Source: Chamaelirium japonicum (lineage: Eukaryota; Streptophyta; Magnoliopsida; Liliales; Melanthiaceae). From it: DNA of 64,000 bases. The notes beneath the pieces were generated by a model that did not search any database, had not been told where the DNA came from, and saw only the letters and a program-made list of their open reading frames with translations. This document shows, in pieces, positions 53,977-63,999 of this stretch (the stretch's first letter is position 1; every line of letters starts with the position of its first letter). The stretch is from positions 54,386,879 through 54,450,878 of the forward strand of contig OX393550.1 of NCBI GenBank assembly GCA_947650365.1, written 5' to 3'. The position numbers and the translations under genes were made by a program.

Positions 53977-54235
53977 GACCCCTACCCCCTTCATCCGTCA
54001 TTGTGTTTCTTTGCGAAGGTTCTGCCGGCTTCTGGAGACCGCTGTCGGAAGAGAGCTGCCTGGGGTTGCACGAGACTTGTTCCGTCTTCCCGGTGTCGCC
54101 TCTTTCGTCGGCGGCGATGGTGCGCGATTTTGCGGTCGTTGCGAAGGCGGGCTCGAAGCGACGATGCGACGAGGCTCGCGGCGGGGATGATGGAGGAGCG
54201 CGGCTGAGGTGCGGGTCGCCTTCGCCGCCTCTCTC

Positions 54236-54861
54236 TTCCTCCTTCTTCTTCTTCTTCTTCTTCTTCTTCTTCTTTTCTTTTCTTTTTCTTTTTTTTTTTT
54301 TTTTTTTTCTTTTCCTTTTCTTTTCTTTTTTTTTTTTTTTCTTTTTTTTTTTTTTTCTTTCTTCTTCTTCTTCGGTTCCGGGCTGCACGGGCAGCAGCGG
54401 CAGCAGTGCCGGCGCGGGGCGCGGCGGCTGCGCGCGGGTGGCGCGAGGCCGGAGGCGGCGCGGGCGCAGGCGGCCGGCGGTGCAGCGGTGCGGGGTGCGC
54501 ACGGGGCTGCGCACGGCGGTCGGGGTCGCGGGCGGCGCGCGGAGGCCGGGGCCCGAGCGGGTCGGGGTCGCGGGCGGCGCGCGGAGGCCGGGGCCCGAAC
54601 GGGTCGGGGTCGTGGGCGGCGCGCGGAGGCCGGGGCCCGAGCGGGTCGGGGTCGCGGGCGGCGCGCGGAGGCCGGGGCCCGAACGGGTCGGGGTCGTGGG
54701 CGGCGCGCGGAGTCCGGGGCCCGAGCTGGTCGGGGTCGTGGGCCGGCGAAGAAGAAGGAGAAGAAGGGGGGTCGTGGGCCCCCCCCCCCCTTTCTTTCTT
54801 TGGCTGTCGGTCATTGATTGGGGGAGGGGGGCCCGTGGGCCCCACTCGTTGACTCTCTTCT

Positions 54862-54910
<49 letters not shown>

Positions 54911-55078
54911 TGACTTTGAAGGCGCCGATGATAACAGTGTCGGCTCGTGGCGCACGGGTCGCGACACGGGTGCGGGCTGGCTGGAGGGTGACTTCGAATC
55001 GGGCAATCCTCTTGACAGGGGTCCGGGCCCCCTTAGCCCCTTTTTTCTTTTTTCTTTTTTTTTTTTTTTTTTTTTTCA
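54236..55078. repeat. T tracts and 42-bp GC-rich repeats in the antisense leader of element 5
   Basis: A CTT/T tract (54236-54372), five 42-bp GC-rich units with GGCGGCGCGCGGAGGCCGG (about 54528-54740), a run of about 46 T (54865-54909) and another T tract (55036-55076). The long Lys-rich, Arg-rich and Phe-rich frames here are low complexity and I do not call them genes. The leader could be partly intron (CTTCCAG at about 55107-55113). Confidence 0.8.
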
Positions 55079-55111
55079 CTTGTCTTGACTTGCCTCCCTT
55101 CATGGTCTTCC

Positions 55112-56183
55112 AGGGCTCGCGTCTTCGAGAGTTTGGCTTCCTTGGGCTGGATAGATGAGGATTTCTTCGACGGGAGGAGATGCCTTTGCTTTCCTTACAC
55201 TCGTGTGCGCCGTTACCGCAACTCAAGGCGGGAAGACCTTCTGTCGTTGCTCCGTGTCTTTGTGCACGAGCGCATCACGGAAGATGGAGTCGCGGATGCG
55301 ACTTGCGGGATGCTGAAATTAAGCGAGAAGATTCATACTGACGAAGGGATCTCCATGAAGCTTCTGCGGCCGAGTTTGAGTCTTCCGTTCCATCATTGCG
55401 ATGAAGAGTTCGTGCCTACGCCAGTTGTTGCCTCGAAGATATGCGCCAGGCTGACCCGATGGGGCACCGACTCTTGGCCTCGGGGAGACGTCCAGTACCT
55501 TTGCGGCTTTCGTGAATGGATGGACGAGCTCTATGAGGTCTTTGGCGCAGAACCTGAGATGAACTTATTGGCCAAATTTCTGGCACCGGCCCGTCGAGAG
55601 TACAGTCGTCCGGAGGGGATGTACCGCGCACTTTGTGAGCTTTGGTGTCCGGAAACTAACACCTTCCTTACTGGGGCGGGGGAGATAGGCATCTCGCTTC
55701 GCGACGTCCATATCATTTCCGAGTGCCCCGAGGTACGGAATTACTACCAAGAGGAGGTGTCAGCCTTGAAGGATCTGCTGGACAGCAGCTACGCTCCGAG
55801 TTCTTGCCTTCTTCTGTTCAAGGCACATGCTATCATTGTGGCGCGGGATCAATCAGATCGAGTGCGTCCTTCTTCTTGGGTCGACTTTTGGTTCAGAGGC
55901 GAGTCTATGTCAATCCGAGCGTCAACTTGCGGAGGCTACGTCCAGTCTGTCGAAGGCTCAGAGGAAGGCAGAATCTGCGCGCACCTCACTTCGGAAGGCG
56001 GAGTCTCGTTTGGAGCGGGCCGAGGCTGCGGAGAGCGCTTTGAAGGCGAGTCACCTGAAGCAGCAGTCGGACTTGGCAACCCGCCGTGAGCTTCTGGCTG
56101 CTCGTCCCGTGGAGCTTTAGAGAGTGGAGGCGACTAGGGAGGAGCTGCTGCGCCGTCTTCAAGCTCTGGACACCTTCTTTTAG
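55112..56183 (+). pseudogene. Antisense extra gene of element 5 (PMD-like domain plus coiled coil)
   Basis: The open frame up to about 55900 resembles the plant mobile domain (PMD, 'aminotransferase-like') family, with SMKLLRPSLSLPFHHC, LWCPETNTFLTGAGEIGIS and LRDVHIISECPEV. A frameshift near 55890-55920 leads to a coiled coil (SERQLAEATSSLSKAQRKAE) with a TAG at 56118-56120 and an end at 56181-56183. No in-frame ATG precedes the domain, so a first exon upstream, perhaps from the ATG at 54118, would be needed. The layout (globular domain then coiled coil, opposite strand, after integrase) equals that of elements 1 and 2, but the N-terminal domain differs. PMD domains are known in host genes and in transposons. 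Confidence 0.65.
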
Positions 56184-56424
56184 TTGTTCCTTGTTTCATT
56201 GTGGCTTTCTTTTCAGGACTTATGCCATGTACTGCCTTCGCTTCTTTAATAATATCACCTCGTTTTGCCACGTCCTTTTCATGGAATTTTATTGTCTTTT
56301 TCTTTTGGTCGGACTGAACCTGAAGTATCTTCTCAGGCTGCCTACGTACCTCCCTAAGGAGGATCAAGTCGCACGTAGTTCATTTTTTTTTTTTTTTTTT
56401 TTGAACAAGGGGTGTGGCCTTGCT

Positions 56425-59400
56425 TTAGGCATAGTACCTTTTGAGGTACTTGCCGTTGATAGGGCCGAGTGTCAGCCCTTCTGGCGCGGTGAGGAGGTAG
56501 GCGCCGTTGGAGTAGACTTCCCTGACGGAATGCGGGCCATCCCATTTGGCGTCAAATTTCTTCCCTCCTCGATGCGAGAGAATGATGGGGTGTTTGACCG
56601 CCAGCACGAGTTCCCCTATCTGGAATGATCGAGGACGAATCTTCTTGTTGAAGGCGCGAGATAGCCTGGCCTGATAACACTCTAGCCGCTGTTGAGCTTC
56701 GAGGCGTCTTTCATCCAGTGCTTCCAATTCTGCTAGGCGGAGCTGGGCGTTGTCATCGCTGGTGAGGCCTTCCTGGACTGCTATCCTGAGTGACGGGATC
56801 TGGAGCTCGAGCGGAAGAACGGCTTCCACACCATAGACGAGGGAATACGGCGTTGCTTGCGTTGGCGTGCGGAAGGATATCCGGTAAGCCCATAGTGCTT
56901 CGCCCATGCGTTCGTGCCAATCTTTCTTTGTCTTCGAGACGGTTTTCTCCAGCAGCTTGCACAGAGTCTTGTTGAAGGCTTCTGCTAGACCGTTGGCCGG
57001 AGCGTTGTACATCGTCAAACAATTTTGTTTAATGTTGTACAATGCGCAGAACTGGCTGACGGCAACATTTTTGAACTGCTTCCCGTTATCTGTCACGATG
57101 TAGCGGGGGACTCCATAGCGAAAGATGATGTCATTCTGGATAAAGCTGATGACGGAGTACTTTGTAACTTCCCTCAACGGTATTGCTTCAGCCCACTTGG
57201 AGAAGTAGTCCGTTGCCGCCAAGATGTAGAGATGCTGCTTGGACGACTTGGGCAGAGGACCGACGATGTCGAGACCCCATCCGTCGAAAGGCCAAGACGC
57301 GATTGTTGGGTGTAAAGGCTCCGGAGGTTGACGGATGTAGTCCCCGTGCATCTGGCAAGCTTGACATCTTCTCGCGTACTCCAAGCTGTCTTTGATCATG
57401 GTAGGCCAGTAGTATCCCATCCTTCTGATGCGGAAGTGAAGCTTCGGACCGGACTGGTGCGCTCTGCAGATTCCAGCGTGTACTTCTTCGAGCGCGGCCT
57501 CTGCTTCCTCTTTCGTGAGGCACCTCAGGAGTGTGCCGTCATAGCTCCGTCGGTACAGCTCGCCGTTGAAGTGGTAGAACCTCAGCGATCTTCGACGGAT
57601 GTCACTTTTGCGCTTCAGATCTTCGGGGAGTTTACCATGAACGAGATACTCCACAAACGGTTGCCTCCAGTCTTGTTCTCTAATCTCGAGGACATGCACT
57701 GCGTTGGTTTGAACCGGTATTTCGGGCGGACCTTCTTCTTTGGTGATCATGAATCTCCTGCAGACGGGGACGACGAGTGGACGTTCATCTGGAAACGGGA
57801 GTGTAGCCGCCAGATTTGCAAGTGCGTCAGCCTGCTGGTTGAGGTTTCGGGAAACGTGCTGAATGGAAGCAGCCTTGAGTCTACCGAGGAGCTCTACGGC
57901 TCGCACGTGTAATGGCACCAGGTCTTCTTTGTTGACTTCGTATGCCCCCAGGACTTGCTGGATCACGAGTTGAGAGTCGCCAAAGATCTCTAGTTCTTGA
58001 AGCTTCATTTCGTCGGCCAGTTCGAGACCAATGAGTAGGGCTTGATATTCTGCCACGTTGTTGGAACATGCTTCCGAGAGCAGGAATGAGAAGGGGAGTA
58101 TTTCGTTGTCCGGAGTGACAAAGATGACTCCGGCTCCCGCTATGTCTTGCCTAGCTGCGCCGTCGAAGAACATTTTCCAGGATGGGGCGATGTCGACGGA
58201 GAACACTTCTTCATCTGGGAGATCTTCTGATAACTCCCATTCTGCCGGGAGAGGGTACTCTGCGAGGAAGTCCGCGAGGGCCTGCCCTTTAACCGCTTTC
58301 TGTGGCACGAAGGTGATGTCGAATTCAAGTAGCAGCAGGGCCCACTTGGCCAGACGTCCGGAAAGTACTAGTCTCGACATGATGTACTTGAGTGGGTCAG
58401 CCTTCGAGACAAGTCTGATGGTGTGAGCGAGCATGTAGTGTCGCAGCTTTTTTGTGGCGAAGATGAGCGCTAAGCAGACCTTCTCAATTGGGGAGTAATT
58501 CAGCTCGGCACCGACGAGAGTGCGACTTAAGTAGTAGCAAGCTGTCTCCACGCCGAGTTCATTGTTCTGGGCCAGGAGTGCCCCCAAGGATTGCTCCTGG
58601 GCGGCGATGTAGAGGATGAGCGGCCTCCCTTGAACCGGTGCTGATAGGACTGGCGGCTTGAGTAGATATGCTTTGATGTTTTGGAGCGCTTCTTGGCATG
58701 CTTCATCCCATTTGAACGGCGCTCCTTTCTTCATGAGGCGACTAAAAGGGTGGGACTTTCCGGCCAGGTTGGCGATGAATCTTCGGATATACGCCAAATG
58801 ACCCTGGAGGCCTCTGAGGTCTCGCACTGTCTTTGGTGCGGGCATATTGACGATAGCATCAATTTTGGATTGATCTATCTCAATGCCACGATGTCGGACG
58901 ACGAAGCCGAGGAACTTGCCTGAGGAGACTCCGAACGCGCACTTGAGTGGATTCATGCGGAGTTGGTATCTTCGAAGCCGTTTGAAGATTAGCTCGAGAT
59001 CTTGTAGATGTGCCGACTTCTTCTTGGATTTCACCACGAGGTCGTCGACGTAACACTCCACGTTTTGATGAAGAATGTCGTCGAAGATTTTCTGCATAGC
59101 TCGCTGGTAGGTGGCTCCCGCGTTCTTCAAGCTGAAGGGCATCACTTTATAGCAGTAGATTCCTTTCGGTGTGCGGAATGCCGTGAGCTCCTCGTCCTTG
59201 GGTGCCATCCGAATCTGGTTGTAGCCCGATGATCCGTCCATGAAAGTGAGTACTTCGTGACCTGTCGTCGCATCGACCATTAGCTCCGTGATTGGCAAGG
59301 GGAAGTCGTCCTTTGGACATGCGTTGTTCAAGTCTCTGAAGTCCACGCACACTCGGATTTGACCGTTCTTCTTTTTGACGGGGACGACACTAGAGATCCA

Positions 59401-60432
59401 TGTCGGGTACTTGACTTCTCGAATGAAGCCGGCTTCGATCAACTTGTTAACTTCGCCTTCTATTTGGGGTACCAGTTCTGGCCGGTAGCGCCTTTGTCCT
59501 TGCTTGATGGCGCTAGCTCCGTGTTTGACGCTGAGCTGGTGCACTGCGATTTTTGGATCGAGGCCCGGCATCTCCTTGTAGGACCATGCGAAGACGTCTT
59601 TGTATTCTTTAAGCAGTTTGATGTATGCGGCTTCTTCCTCAGGAGTCAAGAGCGTGCTGACGAATGTAGGCCGAGGCTCCGTCTCCGTGCCCAAGTTGAT
59701 TTCCTTCAAGTCATCAACGGTGGACTGCCCCCCTTCTTCGAGGACTGGCGGGGCATCGGGCAACTCGTCGTCCGAAGTAGAAGTGTCACCGTTGTCGGGA
59801 TCCATAATGGAGATGTGATGAACGGCCTCCATGGGTGGGTGGGTGGGTGTCGAAACGAAGTCCTCGACTGGCATCCCCAAACGATCGAATGCCAACTTCT
59901 TCTTTGATTGTTTGACTGGCCCGAGCCTCTCGAAGACGGATGTGCGTTTTCGATTCGACCAGTCTTTACCACCTCTGGTTTGCTTCCGGAACAAGGTTTG
60001 GCCTTGAACCCGTCGTCGTCTTCTCTTGCTGTCTGGATGGCTGAGGTAGGTAGAGAGTGCATCGAAGATTGTCGATCCTTCAGCTGCTTCATCTACCATC
60101 CTTACCTCGATGTAGTTCGAGGTGAAGGTCTTCTTTGTTGTGGTTCTGATGACCAACGGAGCTTGACTGGAGCCGATGCCTCGGCGGTTCGGGGGAATTT
60201 GTTCTCCGTTTTGAAACAGCCGAGCTTGAGTTCTCGTCATCCCATGTGGAATTGCTGCTGATGGGAGTGTGCCCATGGCGCTTTCCTCGTTGTAGCCAGC
60301 TCTGAACAGCAACTGGGCAGCATTTTGCCCCCAACTCCCTTCTGGCTTGAATCCGAGTTGCTCGAGGTTTGCCGATTCGACGGGTCTACTTGGGTTCGGA
60401 GCTTGCGTCAGACTAGGTAGCGGCACCGTCAT
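56425..60432 (-). CDS. Pol of element 5: RT, two RNase H domains, integrase
   Basis: A 1335-codon open frame without internal stops. An N-terminal linker is followed by RT with KNGQIRVCVDFRDLNNACP, FMDGSSGYNQIR and the palm YVDD near residue 460. A gypsy RNase H-like region (LILYIAAQEQSLGALL) comes next, then a second RNase H (SWKMFFDGAARQ near 757, FGDSQLVIQQ, QQADALANLA). Integrase begins near 980 with HAGICRAHQSG...CQACQMHG, then the core LYILAATDYFSKW and VTDNGKQF, and ends in a WDGPHSVREVY module. It is in the same frame as gag-protease, separated only by a TAG at 60457-60459, so expression as Gag-Pol needs readthrough or splicing. Confidence 0.93.
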   Translation of the reverse strand: MTVPLPSLTQAPNPSRPVESANLEQLGFKPEGSWGQNAAQLLFRAGYNEESAMGTLPSAAIPHGMTRTQARLFQNGEQIPPNRRGIGSSQAPLVIRTTTKKTFTSNYIEVRMVDEAAEGSTIFDALSTYLSHPDSKRRRRRVQGQTLFRKQTRGGKDWSNRKRTSVFERLGPVKQSKKKLAFDRLGMPVEDFVSTPTHPPMEAVHHISIMDPDNGDTSTSDDELPDAPPVLEEGGQSTVDDLKEINLGTETEPRPTFVSTLLTPEEEAAYIKLLKEYKDVFAWSYKEMPGLDPKIAVHQLSVKHGASAIKQGQRRYRPELVPQIEGEVNKLIEAGFIREVKYPTWISSVVPVKKKNGQIRVCVDFRDLNNACPKDDFPLPITELMVDATTGHEVLTFMDGSSGYNQIRMAPKDEELTAFRTPKGIYCYKVMPFSLKNAGATYQRAMQKIFDDILHQNVECYVDDLVVKSKKKSAHLQDLELIFKRLRRYQLRMNPLKCAFGVSSGKFLGFVVRHRGIEIDQSKIDAIVNMPAPKTVRDLRGLQGHLAYIRRFIANLAGKSHPFSRLMKKGAPFKWDEACQEALQNIKAYLLKPPVLSAPVQGRPLILYIAAQEQSLGALLAQNNELGVETACYYLSRTLVGAELNYSPIEKVCLALIFATKKLRHYMLAHTIRLVSKADPLKYIMSRLVLSGRLAKWALLLLEFDITFVPQKAVKGQALADFLAEYPLPAEWELSEDLPDEEVFSVDIAPSWKMFFDGAARQDIAGAGVIFVTPDNEILPFSFLLSEACSNNVAEYQALLIGLELADEMKLQELEIFGDSQLVIQQVLGAYEVNKEDLVPLHVRAVELLGRLKAASIQHVSRNLNQQADALANLAATLPFPDERPLVVPVCRRFMITKEEGPPEIPVQTNAVHVLEIREQDWRQPFVEYLVHGKLPEDLKRKSDIRRRSLRFYHFNGELYRRSYDGTLLRCLTKEEAEAALEEVHAGICRAHQSGPKLHFRIRRMGYYWPTMIKDSLEYARRCQACQMHGDYIRQPPEPLHPTIASWPFDGWGLDIVGPLPKSSKQHLYILAATDYFSKWAEAIPLREVTKYSVISFIQNDIIFRYGVPRYIVTDNGKQFKNVAVSQFCALYNIKQNCLTMYNAPANGLAEAFNKTLCKLLEKTVSKTKKDWHERMGEALWAYRISFRTPTQATPYSLVYGVEAVLPLELQIPSLRIAVQEGLTSDDNAQLRLAELEALDERRLEAQQRLECYQARLSRAFNKKIRPRSFQIGELVLAVKHPIILSHRGGKKFDAKWDGPHSVREVYSNGAYLLTAPEGLTLGPINGKYLKRYYA

Positions 60433-60456
60433 TTCTTGTAGAGTGATGACATTGGC

Positions 60457-60459
60457 CTA
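60457..60459 (-). promoter_or_regulatory. In-frame UAG between protease and RT of element 5
   Basis: Context TCT-TAG-GCC-AAT. 63999 and 60432 are in phase, and no other stop or shift occurs across more than 7 kb. The context is not the CARYYA type of elements 1 and 2. Confidence 0.5.
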
Positions 60460-63400
60460 AGATAATAACGGGGCCAGCTTCCTTGTCGGAGTAGAAGGCG
60501 ATCGCTCGGATTTTCGGAGCCACTGAGGCGCGAGACGCAGGGCAGGCGCCGTTTGGATTGGCAACGGGGTATGTTGCATTGCTCTTGATTCGAAGCTGAT
60601 GCGCATCCTTTGCCCAGGTTTCGGCGTTCCTTGGACCTTGAGTCTTACCTCGTCAGATGGTGGCACCGGATTTACGGGAAGAGGAGTCTTGTCCTTCTTT
60701 ACTTCTTCAATCTTTTGAGCTCGAGGAGCTTTAGCTGGAAGAACTTCCGTGACCAGGCCCTTTGCTTGGTAGAAATTAGCGTCGGCCAGGTGTGCCTCGG
60801 CCTCGTTGAATGGCTTGTCGTCCGTAACTATGCACCTCTCCACGCCTTCTTCGTAGTACTTGAGGCACTGGTGCCAAGTGGATACCACGATGCCGTTCTC
60901 GTGCAGCCATGGTCTTCCCAACAGGAGGCGATATGATGTCTGGCAATCGATGATGTGGAAGAGGACCGTTGTATCCAGCGGGCCGATGGAAAGCTTCGAA
61001 CGAATGATTCCGACGGTGGACTGTCCGCCCTGGTTGAAGCCTTGAATGACCAATTGACTTGGTGAGAGCTGGTCGTCGGTGATGCCGAGTTGCCGCATCG
61101 TCTGGATAGGCATGATGTTGACGGCGGAGCCACAGTCCAACAAGATTCGGTTCACTGGCTTCTCCTTGATGTATCCCGAGACGTAAAGAGGCCGGTTGTG
61201 CAATCGCGTCCCGAGTTGCAGGTCCTCATCTGAAAAGGTTATCGTCGCATCACACGAGGCCACAGCTTTGCGCCTTTGATCGTCCTTCCTCTTCCTTTTG
61301 TAGCCATCCGGATCAGCCAAGGCCGCCGCCATTGCCAGGTGAGCCTTCTTCGGGAGATGCAAAGCCTCTACGAGAGGCATGTGCAAGATTGCTTCGTCGT
61401 GAGAGGCGGTGCCCCTTTCGTCGGAATCGCCTCCCTCGTCTGTGGAGTCGCCTTCTCCAGAAGTTTCGCTTCCGTTCCTTCCTTCCGACGCCTCATGGAC
61501 TTCGACCATGCAACAAGACACTTTGATGTGTTGGTCCGCTAGGAGGAAGTAATCTGGGAAGAACTCTTGCAAAGTTGTCGGCTCTGGAAGACTCTGCTGA
61601 AGGATATCGTCTTGGCTTGCTGGCGGCACTTTGAACGCCTTCCTCCCTGGAGTCTTGCTTTTCTTCTTGTAGGTCTTCTGCTTGGTGAATCCCCTCCTCA
61701 CACGGTCTTGCTTGAGCTTCTTTTCTTGCCATGGCTTTCGTCGCCGCGGTAGCATGACCCATGCTTCTTCGTCGGTGGATTCCTCTTCGCTAGGATGATG
61801 GTTGACAGCAGCAACTGGTTCTCTCGAAGGCACTTGTTCTTCCTGAGGCTCTATTGGCTCGTCTTCCGATCCCCAGCCGGTGGGCTTGATTTCGTCGATT
61901 GGAACGGACGGAGGCCTTGAGTAGAGGACGTAGTAGTCGAACTTCCCCGAAGACTGGCCTAGCAGACCGACTTCCGGATCTCCTTGCTCGTATCTTTTTC
62001 GAAGAGCGCTTTGGGACATAGCTTGACTGGAAGGGACTTGCTTTTCTCGAGGCTCTATTGGCTCGTCTCCCGATCCCCAGCTGGTAGGCTTGATTTCGTC
62101 GATTGGAACGGACGGAGGCCTTGAGTAGAGGACGTAGTAGTCGAACTTCCCCGAAGACTGGCCTAGCAGACCGACTTCCGGATCTCCTTGCTCGTATCTT
62201 TTCCGAAGAGCGCTTTGGGACATAGCTTGACTGGAAGGGACTTGCTCTTCTCGAGGCTCCATTGGCTCGTCTCCCGATCCCCAGCCGGTAGGCTTGATTT
62301 CGTCGATTGGAACGGACGGAGGCCTTGAGTAGAGGACGTAGTAGTCGAACTTCCCCGAAGGCTGGCCCAGCAGACCGACTTCTGGATCTCCTTGCTCGTA
62401 TCGCCTTTGGAGCGCTCGTTGGGATGCAGCATTGCTTGGAAGAGGTGCTGGCGTGAGCGATGATTGCCCCCAGGGCAGCGGTGTTTCCTTCTCGATGAGT
62501 GCGGGAGTACGTCGACGTCGCTTCGAGACTTTCGGCCGGGAAGTTAACTTAGCGATTGGAGCTTGACGGTTGATGCGCAATTTGGGCATGCTTCGTCGAG
62601 CGGCAACGAGTACCGGCGAGAAGGAGCCGAAGGTGATGGACGTCATATTGGCCGTAGCAACTTCCCCGGAGTCGATCTCTATCTTTCCTTGCTTTGCGAG
62701 CGCCATGATTCTTTCTTTGAAGACGAAGCATCTTTCGATGGGATGACTTACCACCCGGTGGTATTTGCAGAAGAGAGGGTCGTCGATGCGATGCATCTGC
62801 TCGGGCCTCTTCGAAGGAGGGAGCTCTATCATCTTCTCTTGCAGCAGTTGGTCGAACATAGAGGAGACTTCCGAGTCTGGGAAGGGGTACTCCTTGGCTT
62901 CGAGCTCCTCGAGAGTCATCCTTTGTCTTGGCGGCGGAGGCGGTGGTATGGCAACTCCCTTCTTCTGATCCGGCTTGCCACCGATCTTGAGTGGTTTGGC
63001 AGTTGAAGCGACGTCAACGACGTTGACTTGTTTCGGTTTCGTTGCCAGTGGCTTGTCCTTCTTCTCTATCTTCAAGAAGTTCTTGTTCTTCGAGTCCCCG
63101 CGGTTTGCTAGGCTGAGTTCCATGTCATGAGCCCGAGTTGCGAGTTCTTCGAAAGACCGAGGCTTGATACCTTTGAGGATATAGAGCAGACCCCAGTGCA
63201 TGCCTTGGGTGCACATCTCGATGGCCGAGTCTTCAGACAAGCGGTCTCGTGAATTCAGCGTGAGGTTCCTCCACCTGTCGATGTAGTCGATCACTGGCTC
63301 ATCTTTCCTTTGCTTGACGGCGGTGAGTTCGGTCATGCTGACGGTTCGTCTGGTGCTGTAGAAGCGATCGAGGAACTCCCTTTCCATCTGGTCCCAGCTG

Positions 63401-63999
63401 TCGATGGTCCCTGCAGGAAGATCAACGTACCAGTCGAACGCGTTGCCTTTGAGGGTGCAAACGAATTGCTTTACCATCTCGTCGCCATATGTGTCGGCAT
63501 TATTGCAGGTCTCGATGAAGTGGGCGATGTGCTGTCTTGGATTTCCCTTTCCGTCGAAGTGCTGAAACTTTGGTGGCTGGAATCCGACTGGGAAGCGTAG
63601 CTGCTGGATCCTCGTAGTGTAGGGCTTCGAGTATGCCGCCGTGATCGAAGGAAGGCCACTGCCGTGAGAACGCATCATGTCGGCTATCAATGCTTGGACT
63701 TGCTGAGCATTCATCGTTGTCGTTGCCGGAGGTTGAGTGGCCACCGAGGCTAGCACCGGGGAGACGACTTCTACTGGGACGGGAGCCGAGGAGAGCGCTG
63801 GAGTAACTGCTTGAATCGTCGGAACAACCTCTGCAGGAGCGGGAGTTGAAGACGGAACTGGAGCGGATACTGGAGAAGCGACGGGTTGGCTGACTGCTGC
63901 AGCATCCTTCGCGCTTAGCTTTTGGAGCAGAGTGTTGATGTGACGATCCTTCTCCTCCATCAGCCGAGTAATTTGTGCCATATGCTCGCTCATCTGCAT
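60457..63999 (-). CDS. Gag-protease of element 5 (open to window edge)
   Basis: An open frame of 1180 codons that may continue beyond the window; the Met at 63999 is only the first visible one. It has a short N-terminal coiled coil (QITRLMEEKDRHINTLLQKL), a Pro/Ala-rich linker and a capsid region (FQHFDGKGNPRQHIAHFIET, FDWYVDLPAGTID, DRFYSTRRTVSM). A zinc-binding stretch follows (FCKYHRVVSHPIERC), then three in-frame copies of a 68-residue module (about 61840-62455). The protease reads LLDCGSAVNIMP near residue 950 and LLLGRPWLHENG. Cys follows the catalytic Asp where Thr or Ser is usual. The protein is larger than Gag-PR of elements 1 and 2. Confidence 0.9.
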   Translation of the reverse strand: MQMSEHMAQITRLMEEKDRHINTLLQKLSAKDAAAVSQPVASPVSAPVPSSTPAPAEVVPTIQAVTPALSSAPVPVEVVSPVLASVATQPPATTTMNAQQVQALIADMMRSHGSGLPSITAAYSKPYTTRIQQLRFPVGFQPPKFQHFDGKGNPRQHIAHFIETCNNADTYGDEMVKQFVCTLKGNAFDWYVDLPAGTIDSWDQMEREFLDRFYSTRRTVSMTELTAVKQRKDEPVIDYIDRWRNLTLNSRDRLSEDSAIEMCTQGMHWGLLYILKGIKPRSFEELATRAHDMELSLANRGDSKNKNFLKIEKKDKPLATKPKQVNVVDVASTAKPLKIGGKPDQKKGVAIPPPPPPRQRMTLEELEAKEYPFPDSEVSSMFDQLLQEKMIELPPSKRPEQMHRIDDPLFCKYHRVVSHPIERCFVFKERIMALAKQGKIEIDSGEVATANMTSITFGSFSPVLVAARRSMPKLRINRQAPIAKLTSRPKVSKRRRRTPALIEKETPLPWGQSSLTPAPLPSNAASQRALQRRYEQGDPEVGLLGQPSGKFDYYVLYSRPPSVPIDEIKPTGWGSGDEPMEPREEQVPSSQAMSQSALRKRYEQGDPEVGLLGQSSGKFDYYVLYSRPPSVPIDEIKPTSWGSGDEPIEPREKQVPSSQAMSQSALRKRYEQGDPEVGLLGQSSGKFDYYVLYSRPPSVPIDEIKPTGWGSEDEPIEPQEEQVPSREPVAAVNHHPSEEESTDEEAWVMLPRRRKPWQEKKLKQDRVRRGFTKQKTYKKKSKTPGRKAFKVPPASQDDILQQSLPEPTTLQEFFPDYFLLADQHIKVSCCMVEVHEASEGRNGSETSGEGDSTDEGGDSDERGTASHDEAILHMPLVEALHLPKKAHLAMAAALADPDGYKRKRKDDQRRKAVASCDATITFSDEDLQLGTRLHNRPLYVSGYIKEKPVNRILLDCGSAVNIMPIQTMRQLGITDDQLSPSQLVIQGFNQGGQSTVGIIRSKLSIGPLDTTVLFHIIDCQTSYRLLLGRPWLHENGIVVSTWHQCLKYYEEGVERCIVTDDKPFNEAEAHLADANFYQAKGLVTEVLPAKAPRAQKIEEVKKDKTPLPVNPVPPSDEVRLKVQGTPKPGQRMRISFESRAMQHTPLPIQTAPALRLAPQWLRKSERSPSTPTRKLAPLLS
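61840..62455 (-). repeat. Three 204-bp in-frame repeats in gag-protease of element 5
   Basis: Each unit encodes about 68 residues with ALRKRYEQGDPEVGLLGQ, GKFDYYVLYSRPPSVPIDEI and WGSGDEP. The copies are nearly identical. The period is a multiple of three, so the frame stays open. Confidence 0.9.

Noticed and set aside
53972-55226. Lys- and Arg-rich frames of 344 and 411 codons on the minus strand
   Set aside because: Poly-Lys from T tracts and Arg/Pro/Ala from the 42-bp GC repeat; low complexity only.
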